NCBI RefSeq assembly: GCF_000485595.1
Contig: NW_014577731.1
Location: 64,268-106,821 of the forward strand
Origin: Priapulus caudatus
Lineage: Eukaryota > Priapulida > Priapulimorpha > Priapulimorphida > Priapulidae
Length of the DNA stretch: 42,554 nt
Direction: 5' to 3'
Shown here: one piece after another, positions 10,856 through 22,098 of the stretch
Layout: the number at the start of each line of letters is the position of its first letter
How positions within the stretch are numbered: position 1 is the first letter of the stretch
Made by a program: the position numbers and the translations under genes
Notes under the pieces: model-generated
What the model saw: only the letters and a program-made list of their open reading frames with translations
What the model was told of the DNA's origin: nothing
The model's database searches: none

Positions 10856-11735
10856 TTGCAGTTTTATTCTCGTGTCGGTACAACGGATCTTCACGTTGAA
10901 ATTATTGTAGGAATATCGTATCGTTTTCATATAACGTATAAATCTTTTTACTTGTTCTCTATTTTTATATCTATTCCTTTTCAGTAGTCCACGCTGTCGT
11001 TATCACAGACGTTGGTGTCGCGTCAGTCGACACAGGTTCCGTCATTCACAACGCACATGAAAGCCGTCAATGTAGCATCACGTGACATACGTGCACGCAA
11101 TGATTGCATGCGGTAGCCGCAGACTCATTGATCGTTTTTGATGTTCGGTCTTTACGCTCTTCTGTTCAAACCATAAGAGATCAGCGCTCGTTGTCACGGC
11201 ACCATCGGGTCGGACACCTGCGCGAGGCCCCGGTAATAGAGCGGAGAAGGGATGATTGTCACGCGTGATACAGCGCTCAAGGAAGAGTGTGTGAGAGTGT
11301 CAGTACACCCGCCTATTATCTAGCGGTGATTGGTGGCAGACGTGAAACATCTCGCTGGCCAGCCATCGTAGATTTGCCCGGACCTGACAGGTGCTAGTGG
11401 GACTCTGATTATTGGTCGACTGTAGCAATTTTTTTTATCAGTCGTGGTTTCAATGTCGTTTATCATGGTAGAGCACCTGTGCGGGACGTTTACTGTCGCG
11501 TCACAGTGCAACACAATGGCGGAATCTATGTTCATATATATTCATAATGACGGCGATGTGTAACACTTCTTTTGTGGCCATTCGGGGTGCTTTTGAAGCG
11601 GTCGGAATTGCACCATTACTATGGTGAGAGCGGATCACACCATCTCAATATCTGGCCACGTACGTGTGTGGGCGTGCGTAAATGCACGAGTGTGCTTACG
11701 CAACCTTTTCTGCATGTAAATGTGCGTGAGCGTCT
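10856..11735. other. No feature seen
   Basis: Unique sequence of mixed composition with several CACGTGA- and GTCACG-type words. No frame over 71 codons. Confidence 0.4.
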
Positions 11736-11753
11736 GTATATATGAATATATAT

Positions 11754-11791
<38 letters not shown>

Positions 11792-11838
11792 TATTTGATG
11801 TGTGTGTGCGTGTGTGTGTGTGTGAGTGTGTGTGTGCG

Positions 11839-11883
<45 letters not shown>

Positions 11884-11938
11884 GTGTGTGTGTGTGTGCA
11901 GTGTGTGTGCAGTGTGTGTGTGCGTGTGTGTGTGTGTG

Positions 11939-12010
<72 letters not shown>

Positions 12011-12243
12011 TGTGTGTGTGTGTTGTATGTGTGTGTGTGTGTGTGTGTTTGTGTGTGTGTGTATTTTATGTGTGTGTTTTGTGTGTGTGTGTGTGGTGTG
12101 TGTGTGGCGTGCGTGCGTGCGTGCGTGGCGTGCGGCGGTGCGCGTGTGTACGTTTGGGTGCGCGCGCGTCTCCGTTTGCATGCGGCGGTGGTATTTGCGC
12201 GCGGGTGTGGGTAGGTGCGTGAGTGCGTGCGTGCGTGCGTGCG
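11736..12243. repeat. Composite TA, TG and GTGC array
   Basis: A TA tract (to about 11790) is followed by roughly 300 bases of TG units with scattered TTG, CAG and GGTG interruptions. It then becomes GTGC/GCGC-rich sequence. It produces open frames of 130-217 codons on both strands, all low complexity. Confidence 0.96.
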
Positions 12244-13363
12244 CACTTTGTTATGATTGCGTATATACGCATAAGTGCGTGCGCTCATGCGTAGGTTTCG
12301 CCGTATCGTATTTGTCGACTAATAACCACGTTATAACGCGCCGCGCCTCACGTGTCACGTGTCTACGAGAGAACGATGGTGATTGGCCGGACACGTTCTT
12401 GTAACTTCTCTGGGGACAGCAATCTACTGCGACGATTTACATGGTGAATGAAAGTTGACACAAAATGGCGCCGGTGTATTTCGCAGATATACTGTTTATT
12501 CACATTAGCTGCCGTATCAGGCATATGCCACCGCCTGCGTCTTTATTTCGGGTAAACGCCGCGTTATCTTTCCAGCGGAACGAGATACAATGGCGACGAA
12601 AATTACATGTCGTAGTACACTACCGAGGCGTCCGTATTCATTGTGTTGTTCCATGTGAGTAAAGGCGTGTTATTAACAAAAGTCGGCAGCGGAAGAAGGG
12701 GGCAGCAGATATTCATAAGCGGAAGTTGTGGTTTAATTGTCGCATTGTTGGACAGGAAACCATGATCTTGTGGTCAAGGCTGCACACGGTGAGGCACAAT
12801 GCTATCTTACCGAGCGAATGAGATGTAAATGTAATAAATTTAATGTTGATAAGGTACCATAATGGGCAGCTGCACGTCGATATAGGCTATGACCTAGGTG
12901 AAGGTCGTTTTTACGATGAATTGAGTAGAAATAGAAAAGCGCCCGTATCGCCTTTGTGATTATAATGAGCTAGAAAAGTAAAAGCGAACAACAAGTGTTG
13001 ATAGATTTCCATGACAATAGAGCTGACAAAAATGCTAACGTTACGTGTATCAAATTCAATAAATAGTAGATGCGAGCAATGGAAATAAGAGCGTATGAGA
13101 AATCTCGCACTGCTATAAATAGAAATTCGTTTAAATTTCCGTATATCGGTTCGCCAAATACTCCCTAATATAAATACGCCTAAATCTTGCAGTATTCTGA
13201 TAGACATTATACGTGAATAAATGAAGCAACACAAAACGCGCACCTCAAGATACGGAAAGACATATGTCGTTAAATACATTTAAGATGTGATTAAACTATC
13301 TTAACTGGAATATATTCATAGTATCACTTGGCAGATATGGATGGTGTATGATAATTATATTTA
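12244..13363. other. Unassigned sequence with a 122-codon minus frame
   Basis: The minus frame 13279-12911 encodes a hydrophobic, Ile/Phe/Leu-rich sequence, but the DNA is simply AT-rich. I would not call it a gene. Confidence 0.35.
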
Positions 13364-13409
<46 letters not shown>

Positions 13410-13431
13410 TAAATATAGCTATATATTAATG
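13364..13431. repeat. (TA)n array
   Basis: Uninterrupted TA units, then TTATATTAAATATAGC-like AT-rich sequence. Confidence 0.95.
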
Positions 13432-13790
13432 TACCTTCCCTTGCTCTACCCTTCGGCACATTTTCCGTGTGATTAAGTTTGCATTCTACAAAGGTACGAA
13501 CTTTAGACTCAGACGGCAGTGATCATTTAACGTTGATATCTCAAGCAGTAGATAATATATGTAATGGAATTCTTGCATTATAAATGGTGATTCTACTCTC
13601 CACATTCAAGAAGAGGCATCGCGCGACCTATATCGGGTAAACATTTTACAAAACAAACGTGTTCTGCTTGATTCCTTTTGTGTGAGACGAAATTACGACA
13701 TCGCAATAATCATGCGTCAAGTGTGCATATATTAGTTTAATGTCTGTAACCTAGTGTGCGCCGTGGCAGCACACTGGTCCACGTGGCCGC

Positions 13791-13838
13791 ACATTAGTCT
13801 TAACATTAGTTCTAACATTAACTTTTTTCTCGTAGACA
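13791..13838 (+). mobile_element. Partial copy of the 1028-1246 foldback element
   Basis: It has the same order of motifs as the inner part of the left arm at 1028: ACATTAGTC, TAACATTAG, TAACATTAACTTTTT, CTCxTAGAC. One extra unit is present and the outer GGGGCCCGTTGTCAG end is missing. I found no matching right arm, so it looks like a truncated relic. Confidence 0.6.
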
Positions 13839-15157
13839 TAAAGTTTTTACACTGTGTACGAGGAAAATCATTATCGATATCAACCGCCGGTATAGGCGAC
13901 TTCTGTAACGGCGTCCTCACCAAAGCCAATTATACCCACCATTTGCCGTTACCTTTCTCTCCACGGCGACATATTATGTATTAATTTTTATTTTGTCGCC
14001 ATTATGTCATGGCTCACTATATATAACACGGCTGCGTTCTTTATTTATCCCGCCAGAACGAATACGAAAGACGGTTCTGTCTTGATCTAAGATTTCATTT
14101 ATAATTGGCTTTGCCTTGTGATTACCTAACCCTGTGAGTAGCCTATTATTGGCTGAAAGCAATGTCGGAAATTAAGGAATGTGTCCTGGACCTGTTTCAT
14201 GCATGCATATTTCAGACGACCTTGAGTGAAAGTCAGACTAGGGAGTAATTAACTGGTCTAGATATCTGACTGGCACAGAATGGCAGCACACGAGTATCTA
14301 GTGTCGCTTTAAGGACGTGCCATCTGGCGTATATTCGCCCACTCGTCCGTGCTTAATTGACTGTTGTAGCTTGGTCTTGTCTAATTAACAAAAACTCGAA
14401 CCGATTTCAAAGTATGGCCTCATATCTGAGATTTCCGTTTCGCACGATTAATTTACCGTTTGAAGTTTAGTACGCCAGACATTAGTTCGATCATGTTACT
14501 GCTGCGTTGATGATGTCATTATCGTTGTTTGTAAAAAAAAGAATACTACTCTATGTCTTTTTTATGAAATTAGCAAAATACCACGATGACCGCAGTGCAG
14601 ATATTACTGCTAGGTTGCGGTTTTCGTCAAACTCGCAGAATGTTTACAGGGCGAATAAGCTCACCTTCTGACAATACCCGACGTAATAATCAGCAGGATG
14701 TGTAGTAATATGGGTTACATTAACGATTCTCAACGATTGCGTGACAATCCGTGTATCACAAGTCACCAATGGCATCAGCAATATACGCCATAAACACATG
14801 AGTAAGAATGCCTACACGCGAACGTTGCTGCCTCACCTCAACTGCGGCATTATAAAATAACGAACCGTGCAATATAACTGAAACGAAAGTTATAATATGA
14901 GGATCACTCGAACTTACTAACTATTTGGCATCGCTTATGGTACATGATCACGAGAACAGAAGTCGGTAGTAACCACGACAGCCTGCAGCATGTGTCTGAC
15001 TTCTGATATCATCGCGTGATCGTCGACAGACACGCAATCGAGGTGCTAGCCTGGCGCATCACCTCGAACCAACGAGCCATATAGAAAACCAACCTGCGAG
15101 CACACCTGCCAAACCGTACGACACCTAGACGGCTGCTATGATAAATATCCTACCGCG
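13839..15157. other. No feature seen
   Basis: Unique AT-rich sequence without a long frame, RNA gene or obvious repeat until the 39-base minisatellite. The last hundred bases may hold further decayed units. Confidence 0.4.
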
Positions 15158-15475
15158 GCAGTTGAGGTGACAGCGTGTATAGTAAATACCCCCATAGCTG
15201 TTCTGGCGACAGCCTATATACAGGAAATACCAGCATAGTAATTGAAGTGACAGCCTATATGGAAACGAACAATATAGCAGTTGCGATAGGAGATCCTGCG
15301 CGAAGGAACTACGCAGTGATTTGGATGAGAGCCTATAGAGAAAACCGCGCAACACTACTCGCGGCAACAGCTGTATGAAGGGCGACATTGTGACTGTTTA
15401 GGTGACAGTCAGGGAAGAATGAAACTGTCACCCCAGCAGTTGTGGTTATAGTCCACGCATATGGGAGTCGACGCC
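15158..15475 (+). repeat. Degenerate 39-base minisatellite, about eight units
   Basis: Unit starts fall at 15158, 15197, 15238, 15277, 15316, about 15355, about 15394 and about 15436, giving periods of 39, 41, 39, 39, 39, 39 and 42. The best conserved parts are AGCAGTTG near the unit start and GTGACAGCCTATATAG in the middle. Because 39 is a multiple of three, 13-residue periodic frames are open on the plus strand (15175-15378) and the minus strand (15388-15125). I take these as a consequence of the period, not as proof of a protein. Confidence 0.75.
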
Positions 15476-16130
15476 ATGACAGCTATCGTGTCGGTCAGGC
15501 GGAAAACTTGATTTGTGTCTCCTGCTCGAACTTTTGTGGTTTTGTGTTCGTTAGCCCCACAACGTTTCTATACCTCCCATGTTTCTATCCCTCCCATGTT
15601 TCTATCCCTCGCATGATGATGGAATTGCTATTATTAACAACTTTCCTTACGCGTGAACATTTAGCTTTGGAAAAAAAGCAATAAATTTGAAAGCAAAATA
15701 TTAAACGTACGTTGTAGATAATTATTGAAGTGCATAATTACAGAATTCTGCAATTGTGCATTTTCGATAATAATATTATTTTATTATCTTAGGGGCGCCC
15801 AACAATTGCCCCTAGTAAGATGCGCAGTATCACAAAAATGTATCGAAAATGCTATAGCGCAAGAATGTGGAATTACCGCTTTACGAATTTACCGCTAACA
15901 CACAAAATCTTCAACTGTTATTTCCACAACAAATTATAAATAACTTCCATAATACATTTTAAGCAGAACGAGAAGGAGCCGTTGATAATTTAAAAACTGG
16001 TAATCATTTAACAGGATCACTCATGCCATGAATAAAGTTTTTTTTAACTTAATCGTTTTAGTTATAATCTTGGTCCGGATTCAAATGACAAAACACGTCC
16101 TGTCATTACCATGAGCGAATATGCAACACA
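15476..16130. other. No feature seen
   Basis: Unique sequence. Three near-identical CTATCCCTCCCATGTTT-type words form a short triplication at 15568-15615. Confidence 0.45.
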
Positions 16131-16173
16131 TGCGCGCGCATACACACACACACACACACACACACACCAAAAA

Positions 16174-16212
<39 letters not shown>

Positions 16213-16396
16213 CACACACGCGCGCGCGCGCACACACACACACTCTCTCTCTCTCTCTTCTGACAAACACACACACACAAACACATACACACACAGACCA
16301 CACACACTCTCTCTCTCTCTTTCACAAACACACACACACACAGCACACACACACACACCACACACACACACGCGCGCGGCGCCCGGCGCGCGCAAC

Positions 16397-16441
<45 letters not shown>
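16131..16441. repeat. Composite AC, CT, GCGC and TA array
   Basis: AC blocks alternate with two CTCTCT blocks (about 16243-16260 and 16307-16322). A GCGCGCGGCGCCCGGCGCG island follows, then a TA tract (16401-16441). Confidence 0.96.
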
Positions 16442-16443
<2 letters not shown>

Positions 16444-17518
16444 GTACACACGGCTTATATTGGTATATGTTATAAACGCAACGGTTTTCACGCAGTTGGT
16501 GTTTGTGTGGTTGGTCTAAACCCTATTTGTCTGTTGCGGGGTTTGCTGGGTTTTTGTCATTTTCATTAACAGCTATAATTCAAATTCGCCACTTCAAATA
16601 TGTCATTTTGAGGGCATATTTTTAAGGCGAACATATTATTGAAGTTCCGTTAGCAAATATTGCAATTAATAACATCAATATTTAGTCGAAAAATTTCATT
16701 AACGCCAATTGTATGCCTAGCGTGAAGTATTTGTATTTCATCGAATAATCCTGACTGTGTAAACTGCTCCCAACTGTGCGGTCTGTTTTAATGATGGCCT
16801 TGCAGAAAGCAGTCACGTCTTTTGCATGAATCTAGATCTATATCCATATGGTTATGAGCGCTGAAGTGCTTGTTTGGCTTGTATTGGTCAAGTTTAAAAA
16901 TATATTATCAAGGAAGCTAAATAATATTTATTTTCTTTCGGACGTTTGTAAAGGGTCGCTTCAATAAAATGGTAACTTTGTCACCAAGACTATAATATTA
17001 TATGCAGACAACAGCGCCATGTATAAAAGTGGCAACGCCAAGTAAGGCCCACACCTGTTGCTACCAACGATGCATTGTACTAGCAAACAATTATCATGGA
17101 GCGTTCAGACATGCTCTAATAGCCCGCACACGATGCAGTAAGTATGCTGGGTACTACAAGATCACAAATGCATTTCTCGAAATAGAATGGTAGTCGTATT
17201 AAGCCCGCGATGGGCCAGAAAACTTCGTGTGGAAGAATCTTGAATGCATTTAAGTTCTCGTGATGGAGTGGGCAAACCGCATCAGGCAGACGAAGTTAGA
17301 TCACACCTGTTAAATCGATTCCAAGTAGTAACGACTATAGAGCTCTTTGATGGTATATGAACCCAGCCAGCGCGATCGCCTCAGGTGACACTCGGCATTT
17401 CAACGATCTTCTGGTTTTAATGCAATTAAGCGCTGGATGACACGTCAGTTCCCGTGAGAGGAGCATGCACATGCGCCCGCACCTCCATTGTTCACCAATC
17501 CTGGCCGGCCGTAGCGAC
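16442..17518. other. No feature seen
   Basis: Unique sequence with no frame above 66 codons. The last 60 bases become GC-rich (CTGGCCGGCCG) ahead of the candidate exon. A TATATATA at about 17519 could be a TATA box, or simply part of the tract before the splice acceptor. Confidence 0.35.
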
Positions 17519-17571
17519 TATATATACTCTTTCCTTATCATTGTCCGTCTCACACTCTCGGCATGCCCTAG

Positions 17572-17877
17572 AGAGCTGCAGCAGCACCGGCCCCGCACAC
17601 TATAGTTTACACCCGCTATAACCCGTCGTGTCGACATGCCGTCGACTGGAGTGTTTCGCACGCAGACGACTCTACCGCTGCGTTCGTGGCTCCTCGAGAA
17701 GCGCACATATGGTACAGCGCTGGCGTCATTGTGGCCGCATGTTTGGAGCATTGTTACCAGGCCTTGTTCTCTCGGCTATCCGAAACTTTGTTTGAACACA
17801 TTTCCATTCTTCAGCGTCGTAATGGCGCGCGGCTGTCGAGTGTGCGACAGCTAGCGCACGGGTGGAGGAGTGATCGA
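17572..17877 (+). CDS. Candidate internal exon, function unknown
   Basis: The stop that bounds this frame upstream is the TAG of an excellent splice acceptor: a long pyrimidine-rich tract from about 17529 leads to CCCTAG at 17566-17571. From there the frame stays open for 137 codons, to a TAA at 17983-17985. It is the second longest repeat-free frame in the window, one codon shorter than the one at 25604. A GTACGT donor after 17877 would give an exon of exactly 102 codons. The first residues are Ala-rich. A middle part reading AACLEHCYQALFSRL and onward is amphipathic and protein-like. No domain is recognised. A 77-codon minus frame (17518-17751) overlaps. The alternative plus frame from ATG 17636 is 72 codons. 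Reading this as an exon is inference from splice signals and frame length only. Confidence 0.3.
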
Positions 17878-18051
17878 GTACGTGCTAACTCGGGCGCTAT
17901 AACCGCCGCACCTCCTAATGCCTCGCTAAGCCTCGCCATGGTTTGCGCAGCTTTCTTTCGCCTGTGCTTCGTATTGACCACCTAATCACCCGATCACGAG
18001 GCGATGCAGCGAGTATCTGCGATTAAGCGCGAATGGGGGACTATATGGTGA

Positions 18052-18270
18052 CGGCACGCGCGCCCCAGTGTCACCCTGTCAGACGCTGACGTGACCAAAG
18101 TCACCTTGACAGACGGTGACGTGACCGATGACACTCTATCAGATGCTGATGTGACCAAAGTCACCTTGACAGACAGTGACGTGAGCGATGACACCCTGTC
18201 AGACGCTGACGTGACCAACGTCACCATCTCATACGTAGAAATGTCGCCATGGCGCGCTGGGGTAAGATGA
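18052..18270 (+). CDS. Possible exon of 10-residue repeats over a 30-base minisatellite
   Basis: In this frame five 30-base units encode decapeptides of the form VTLSDADVTK alternating with VTLTDGDVTD. That gives a 20-residue higher-order repeat rich in Thr, Asp, Val and Ser. A CCCCAG (to 18068) could act as an acceptor, and GTAAGA after 18261 is a good donor. The phase does not fit a direct join to the candidate exon at 17572. Four of the five differences between units 1 and 3 are silent here. However, a minus frame (18227-17994, starting at an ATG) is also open, and the same four changes are silent there too. Silence therefore does not decide the strand, and the array may be non-coding. Confidence 0.2.
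   Translation, partial: RHARPSVTLSDADVTKVTLTDGDVTDDTLSDADVTKVTLTDSDVSDDTLSDADVTNVTISYVEMSPWRAGVR
18070..18235 (+). repeat. 30-base minisatellite, five and a half units
   Basis: Units start at 18070, 18100, 18130, 18160, 18190 and 18220 (partial). Odd units resemble GTCACCCTGTCAGACGCTGA and even units GTCACCTTGACAGACGGTGA, so the true higher-order unit is 60 bases. Most units carry TGACGTGA, close to a CRE/ATF site, at strict 30-base spacing. Confidence 0.92.
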
Positions 18271-18626
18271 TGAAAGTTTATGAATCGACCCTCTATGTAT
18301 TAGGATTGGTTTCAAACAGAGCGTTAGTAAACCGTCCTGGTAGTTTCACGGGTTCAATGCGAGTTTTTCCTTATATTATTCTCACTATTTTATATCGACC
18401 TGCTGCCGGTGGTAACTGGCGAATACAAATTGCGTCGGGGTTTCTTTGACGTTATCAGAACAGACGACGGAACTGGCACAGCTATGTAATATAGCATGTG
18501 TCGTATTAGTGGATAACTCAAATAGTAGTTCGCTCTATAGGTACTTTTCAGTAGTGTCACACGCACGTAACAATTTTAACGTGCGTTTTCTTTGCTCATT
18601 ATGAAAAGCATCGTATTGTATAATAG
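18271..18626. other. No feature seen
   Basis: Unique sequence. A 66-codon plus frame at 18249-18449 starts in the minisatellite's flank and has no recognisable motif. Confidence 0.4.
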
Positions 18627-18695
18627 TATCAGTGAATAATAATAATATCTATTATTAATCTATTATTAATAAACTATTTTTATTCACTCCTGATA
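18627..18695. repeat. Decayed palindrome with TATCAGGAGT-type ends
   Basis: The right end ATTCACTCCTGATA is the inverse of the left end TATCA-GTGAAT, with GGA missing on the left. The inside is AAT/ATT-rich and partly self-complementary. TA lies at both outer edges. It belongs to the family described at 19211, 32449 and 41614. Confidence 0.6.
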
Positions 18696-19206
18696 GTAGT
18701 CAATAAAGAGCTATGTGTTTGCACACACACTTTACATTAGTAGGCATTTTCAAGCCGTATTGTACAATATTTCCTGTTTTATATTTACAAAACACATAAA
18801 CTAGTGATCGCCGTTTTTCTGGAGTCTTTATTCGTGCATGAAAAGGCTTTCGCTAACCGGAGAGATGGTTGGTAGTTGGTTCATCACGTCAAAAGCTCTA
18901 GATTTGCTCTGTAGGGCACAGAGAGCGGCTAGTGGCGCACATCGCGTAAACATGGTGGTTAACGGTGAAACACACTTCCTGCTGGTAAAACTTCACGTCA
19001 GCAGGCATGCCCTAGTGCGCGTGCGCGCGTGTGTCGGCGTATATGCGCGGATGAAGCAAACGTGAGAAACATAGGGTATCAATAAGTACACTAAATTAGG
19101 GATAATACATATACGCAATAATATAGGGGTCACTGTATATGTGTGAGTAATGCGTGTCTGTATTACTTGCAAAATACCCTCGCACACGTGCTGCAACATA
19201 TATCGA
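18696..19206. other. No feature seen
   Basis: Unique sequence. The 75-codon plus frame 18838-19065 ends in a short GTGCGC-rich run and is not convincing. Confidence 0.4.
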
Positions 19207-19210
19207 TGTT

Positions 19211-19248
19211 ATCAGGAGTCTATCAATATCTATTGATAGACTCCTGAT
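19211..19248. repeat. Perfect 18-base-pair palindrome
   Basis: The arm ATCAGGAGTCTATCAATA is followed, after a two-base loop TC, by its exact reverse complement. The flanks are GTT on the left and GTTA on the right. It lies directly beside a TA tract that leads into the GGAT/GATA array. As RNA or cruciform it would be a very stable hairpin. The outer arm matches other palindromes in this window. Confidence 0.95.
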
Positions 19249-19250
19249 GT

Positions 19251-19310
19251 TATGTATATATATATATATATATAATATAAAGTATACTATTATATTATAT
19301 TAGATAGATT
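19251..19310. repeat. (TA)n tract
   Basis: TA units followed by ATATTATATTAG-like sequence linking the palindrome to the tetranucleotide array. Confidence 0.9.
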
Positions 19311-19896
19311 GAATAGAATGGATTTGGATGATGGATGATGGATGAATGGATGGTGGATGATGATGGATGGATGAGATGTGATGAATGATGGATGGATGGA
19401 ATGGGTGGATGGATGGATGGATGGATGGCATGGATGGATGGATGGATGGATGGATGGATGGATGTATGGATGCTGCGGAATGATGGGATGGAATGATGAC
19501 TGGACGGATGGATGAATGATGGATTGATGGCTGGATTGGATGGATGGATGGATGGATAGATGGATGGTGGTGAATTGAATAATGGATTGATGATAATAGA
19601 TTGATAGATAGATATGATGATAGATAATAGATAGATAAGATCAGTATAGAAGATAGATAGATAGATAGAGTAGATAGTTAGATAGATAGATAGATAGATA
19701 GAATAGAATTAGATTATGATAGATAATTAAATAATCAGATACAATAGATCGATAGTTAGTAGATAAGATAGATAGAATAGATATGATAGATATGATAGAG
19801 TAGATAATGATGATAGAATAGATTAGATAGATGAGAATAGATAGATAGATAGAGTAGATAGCTAGATAGATAAGATAGATAGATAGATATAAAAGA

Positions 19897-19963
<67 letters not shown>
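19311..19963 (+). repeat. GGAT array grading into GATA array
   Basis: GGAT units with many one-base slips (GATG, GGATT) occupy about 19320-19560. They then give way to GATA units with frequent GATAGA and AATAGA slips, ending in about 16 clean GATA units. The clean distal end and ragged middle suggest growth from the distal end. Confidence 0.95.
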
Positions 19964-20936
19964 CTATATAGGCCTACAATGCTAGTTTCTTTATTGTATC
20001 AGTAGCAGTAATACAATGAACTGAGTTTATTGAAGAGAGCATCAAATTATCGTATGAGATATTTAACCACCAGTATAACAGTGTCCTTTTTATGAGACCT
20101 TTTCTGCCGCGATTGTTGATAGGTAGACACGCGGATAATAGCTGTTATTGCGTGCTTATGTCCCTGCAAATGCGCGAAACATGCGATGTCACTGTTTATT
20201 CGGGCGAATATGGTGTCAGGTCAGTATCGCCTGTTCTTCAAAGCAATAGATATATTCTGATAATAGATACACGCAATTTAACATCAAAGCACCTATTGTA
20301 CATGACATAGGCGGGTTCTGTCTGGGGCAGTAAGTTACGTGTAATATGCTTTGCAAAGATTATAGAGATAAGTCACATCATCGCTCATACTCGGTCAATT
20401 CACGGAACAATTGTAATAAGGCATATTTCACGTATTTATCATATGTAGGCTATTGCATACTTTGACGGCTGGTGTTCTTTATGGCTAGGCATTTTGACAT
20501 GAGTCATTCTTATTCAGTTTTTTTTTCTGCGAGTTATATTAACGCAACAAACGAGTGGTTTGTAATATCTTTTCCGTGATGTTTACACAAAATGTAAAAA
20601 GGAAATTGTTGAAGGGCTATTTCGTTGCTATATTAGCTTTATTAGAACGTATATACCATAGGCGATAGCGAATAAGTTATAAGCGCGTTTGTTCGTACAT
20701 TTTACTTACTCGAGCATATTATCTGCAGATAAAAATCGAGAAACTGCCCGAACAAAGTTGTTCAGTTCTGGGACAGAGAGAACAACTTATGGTATATGAG
20801 CTATTCATTGATAATGTCTTTTCATATGTCTCGTTACCTCAAAAAGCGAACAGGTGAACAAACTCAGTGAAAAAGAAAGCCAGCTCAAACTGAGTGCATT
20901 TCTGACACTCAGCCCGTCACGTGCGGTTTAGTCTAA
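19964..20936. other. No gene seen; small inverted repeat at 20755-20788
   Basis: AAGTTGTTC at 20755 and GAACAACTT at 20780 are exact inverse copies 16 bases apart. The rest is unique AT-rich sequence. A 72-codon plus frame (20092-20310) is unremarkable. Confidence 0.45.
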
Positions 20937-21101
20937 CGACCCCTCACGGTAGTGGTCGATGCCAGTATGGATAGGATCAATGCGTTCTACACGTTGGACT
21001 GCATTTGTTTGCTCTGGCATATTACGCGCGAGATTTTACCGGCGTTCCTCGGGGATTTTAATCCTGAATTGCTGGCTTAATATCTCCTAAAACACTATGC
21101 T
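20937..21101 (+). repeat. 165-base segment, first of two identical copies
   Basis: Every base from CGACCCCTCACGG through ACACTATGCT matches 22099-22263. This copy continues into unique sequence (AAATAAATAGC) and reaches a GGAT array about 430 bases later. Confidence 0.97.
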
Positions 21102-21526
21102 AAATAAATAGCTTGCTAGCCAAGCGAATATGTGGGCGTCTTTTCTATTGTTTTCGTATTTGAAGCGCATGTTCTAAGGCTGCATGACATGCTATTCTGG
21201 TGACTCGAAAAACTAGCGTGATGAACTCCAGTCAGACACTTTAGGCGTAACACACGCCTCCCTGCTGGAAGTATATGTCCTACTTATAAATCTTCGTGCG
21301 TAGAGCGAAATGTACAGCGGTGGGTTCTCTCGATTCTTGATAACCTTTTATAGCCTATATATATGCTGTGATACCTTTTATATGCTGTGATGGTCTTCGC
21401 ACGCAGAGGAAAACAATGTGTCATTGTCAACTAGAATCCTATGTTTCGATGCCACACCGTCTCATGATTCGTATTTTATCCGGTAAGGTATCAATTTCGG
21501 TTTATATTTCCAAAAGGGTGGATGAC
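21102..21526. other. Unique sequence present only after the first 165-base copy
   Basis: No feature seen. The second 165-base copy lacks this segment and goes straight into GGAT units. Confidence 0.6.
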
Positions 21527-21748
21527 TGGCTGGATGGATGGATGGATGGATGGATGGATGGATGGATGGATGGATGGATGGATGGATGGATGGATGGATG
21601 CATGCATGGAGAGATGGATGGATAGATGGATGGATGGATGGATGAATGGATGGATGGATGCATGCATGGATGGATGCATGCATGCATGGATGGATGGATG
21701 GATGGATGGATGGATGGATGGATGGATGGATGGATGGATGGATGGATG
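21527..21748 (+). repeat. (GGAT)n array running into an assembly gap
   Basis: Near-perfect GGAT units with GCAT patches. The Met-Asp-Gly-Trp frames are repeat translations. The array is cut off by N. Confidence 0.98.
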
Positions 21749-22098
21749 NNNNNNNNNNNNNNNNNNNNNNNNNNNNNNNNNNNNNNNNNNNNNNNNNNNN
21801 NNNNNNNNNNNNNNNNNNNNNNNNNNNNNNNNNNNNNNNNNNNNNNNNNNNNNNNNNNNNNNNNNNNNNNNNNNNNNNNNNNNNNNNNNNNNNNNNNNNN
21901 NNNNNNNNNNNNNNNNNNNNNNNNNNNNNNNNNNNNNNNNNNNNNNNNNNNNNNNNNNNNNNNNNNNNNNNNNNNNNNNNNNNNNNNNNNNNNNNNNNNN
22001 NNNNNNNNNNNNNNNNNNNNNNNNNNNNNNNNNNNNNNNNNNNNNNNNNNNNNNNNNNNNNNNNNNNNNNNNNNNNNNNNNNNNNNNNNNNNNNNNNN
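21749..22098. other. Assembly gap (350 N)
   Basis: A run of N that starts inside a GGAT array and ends exactly at the first base of the second 165-base copy. Confidence 0.99.

Noticed and set aside
11635-12404. Frames of up to 217 codons over the TA/TG/GTGC array
   Set aside because: Low-complexity translation of a microsatellite with no unique protein sequence in the core.
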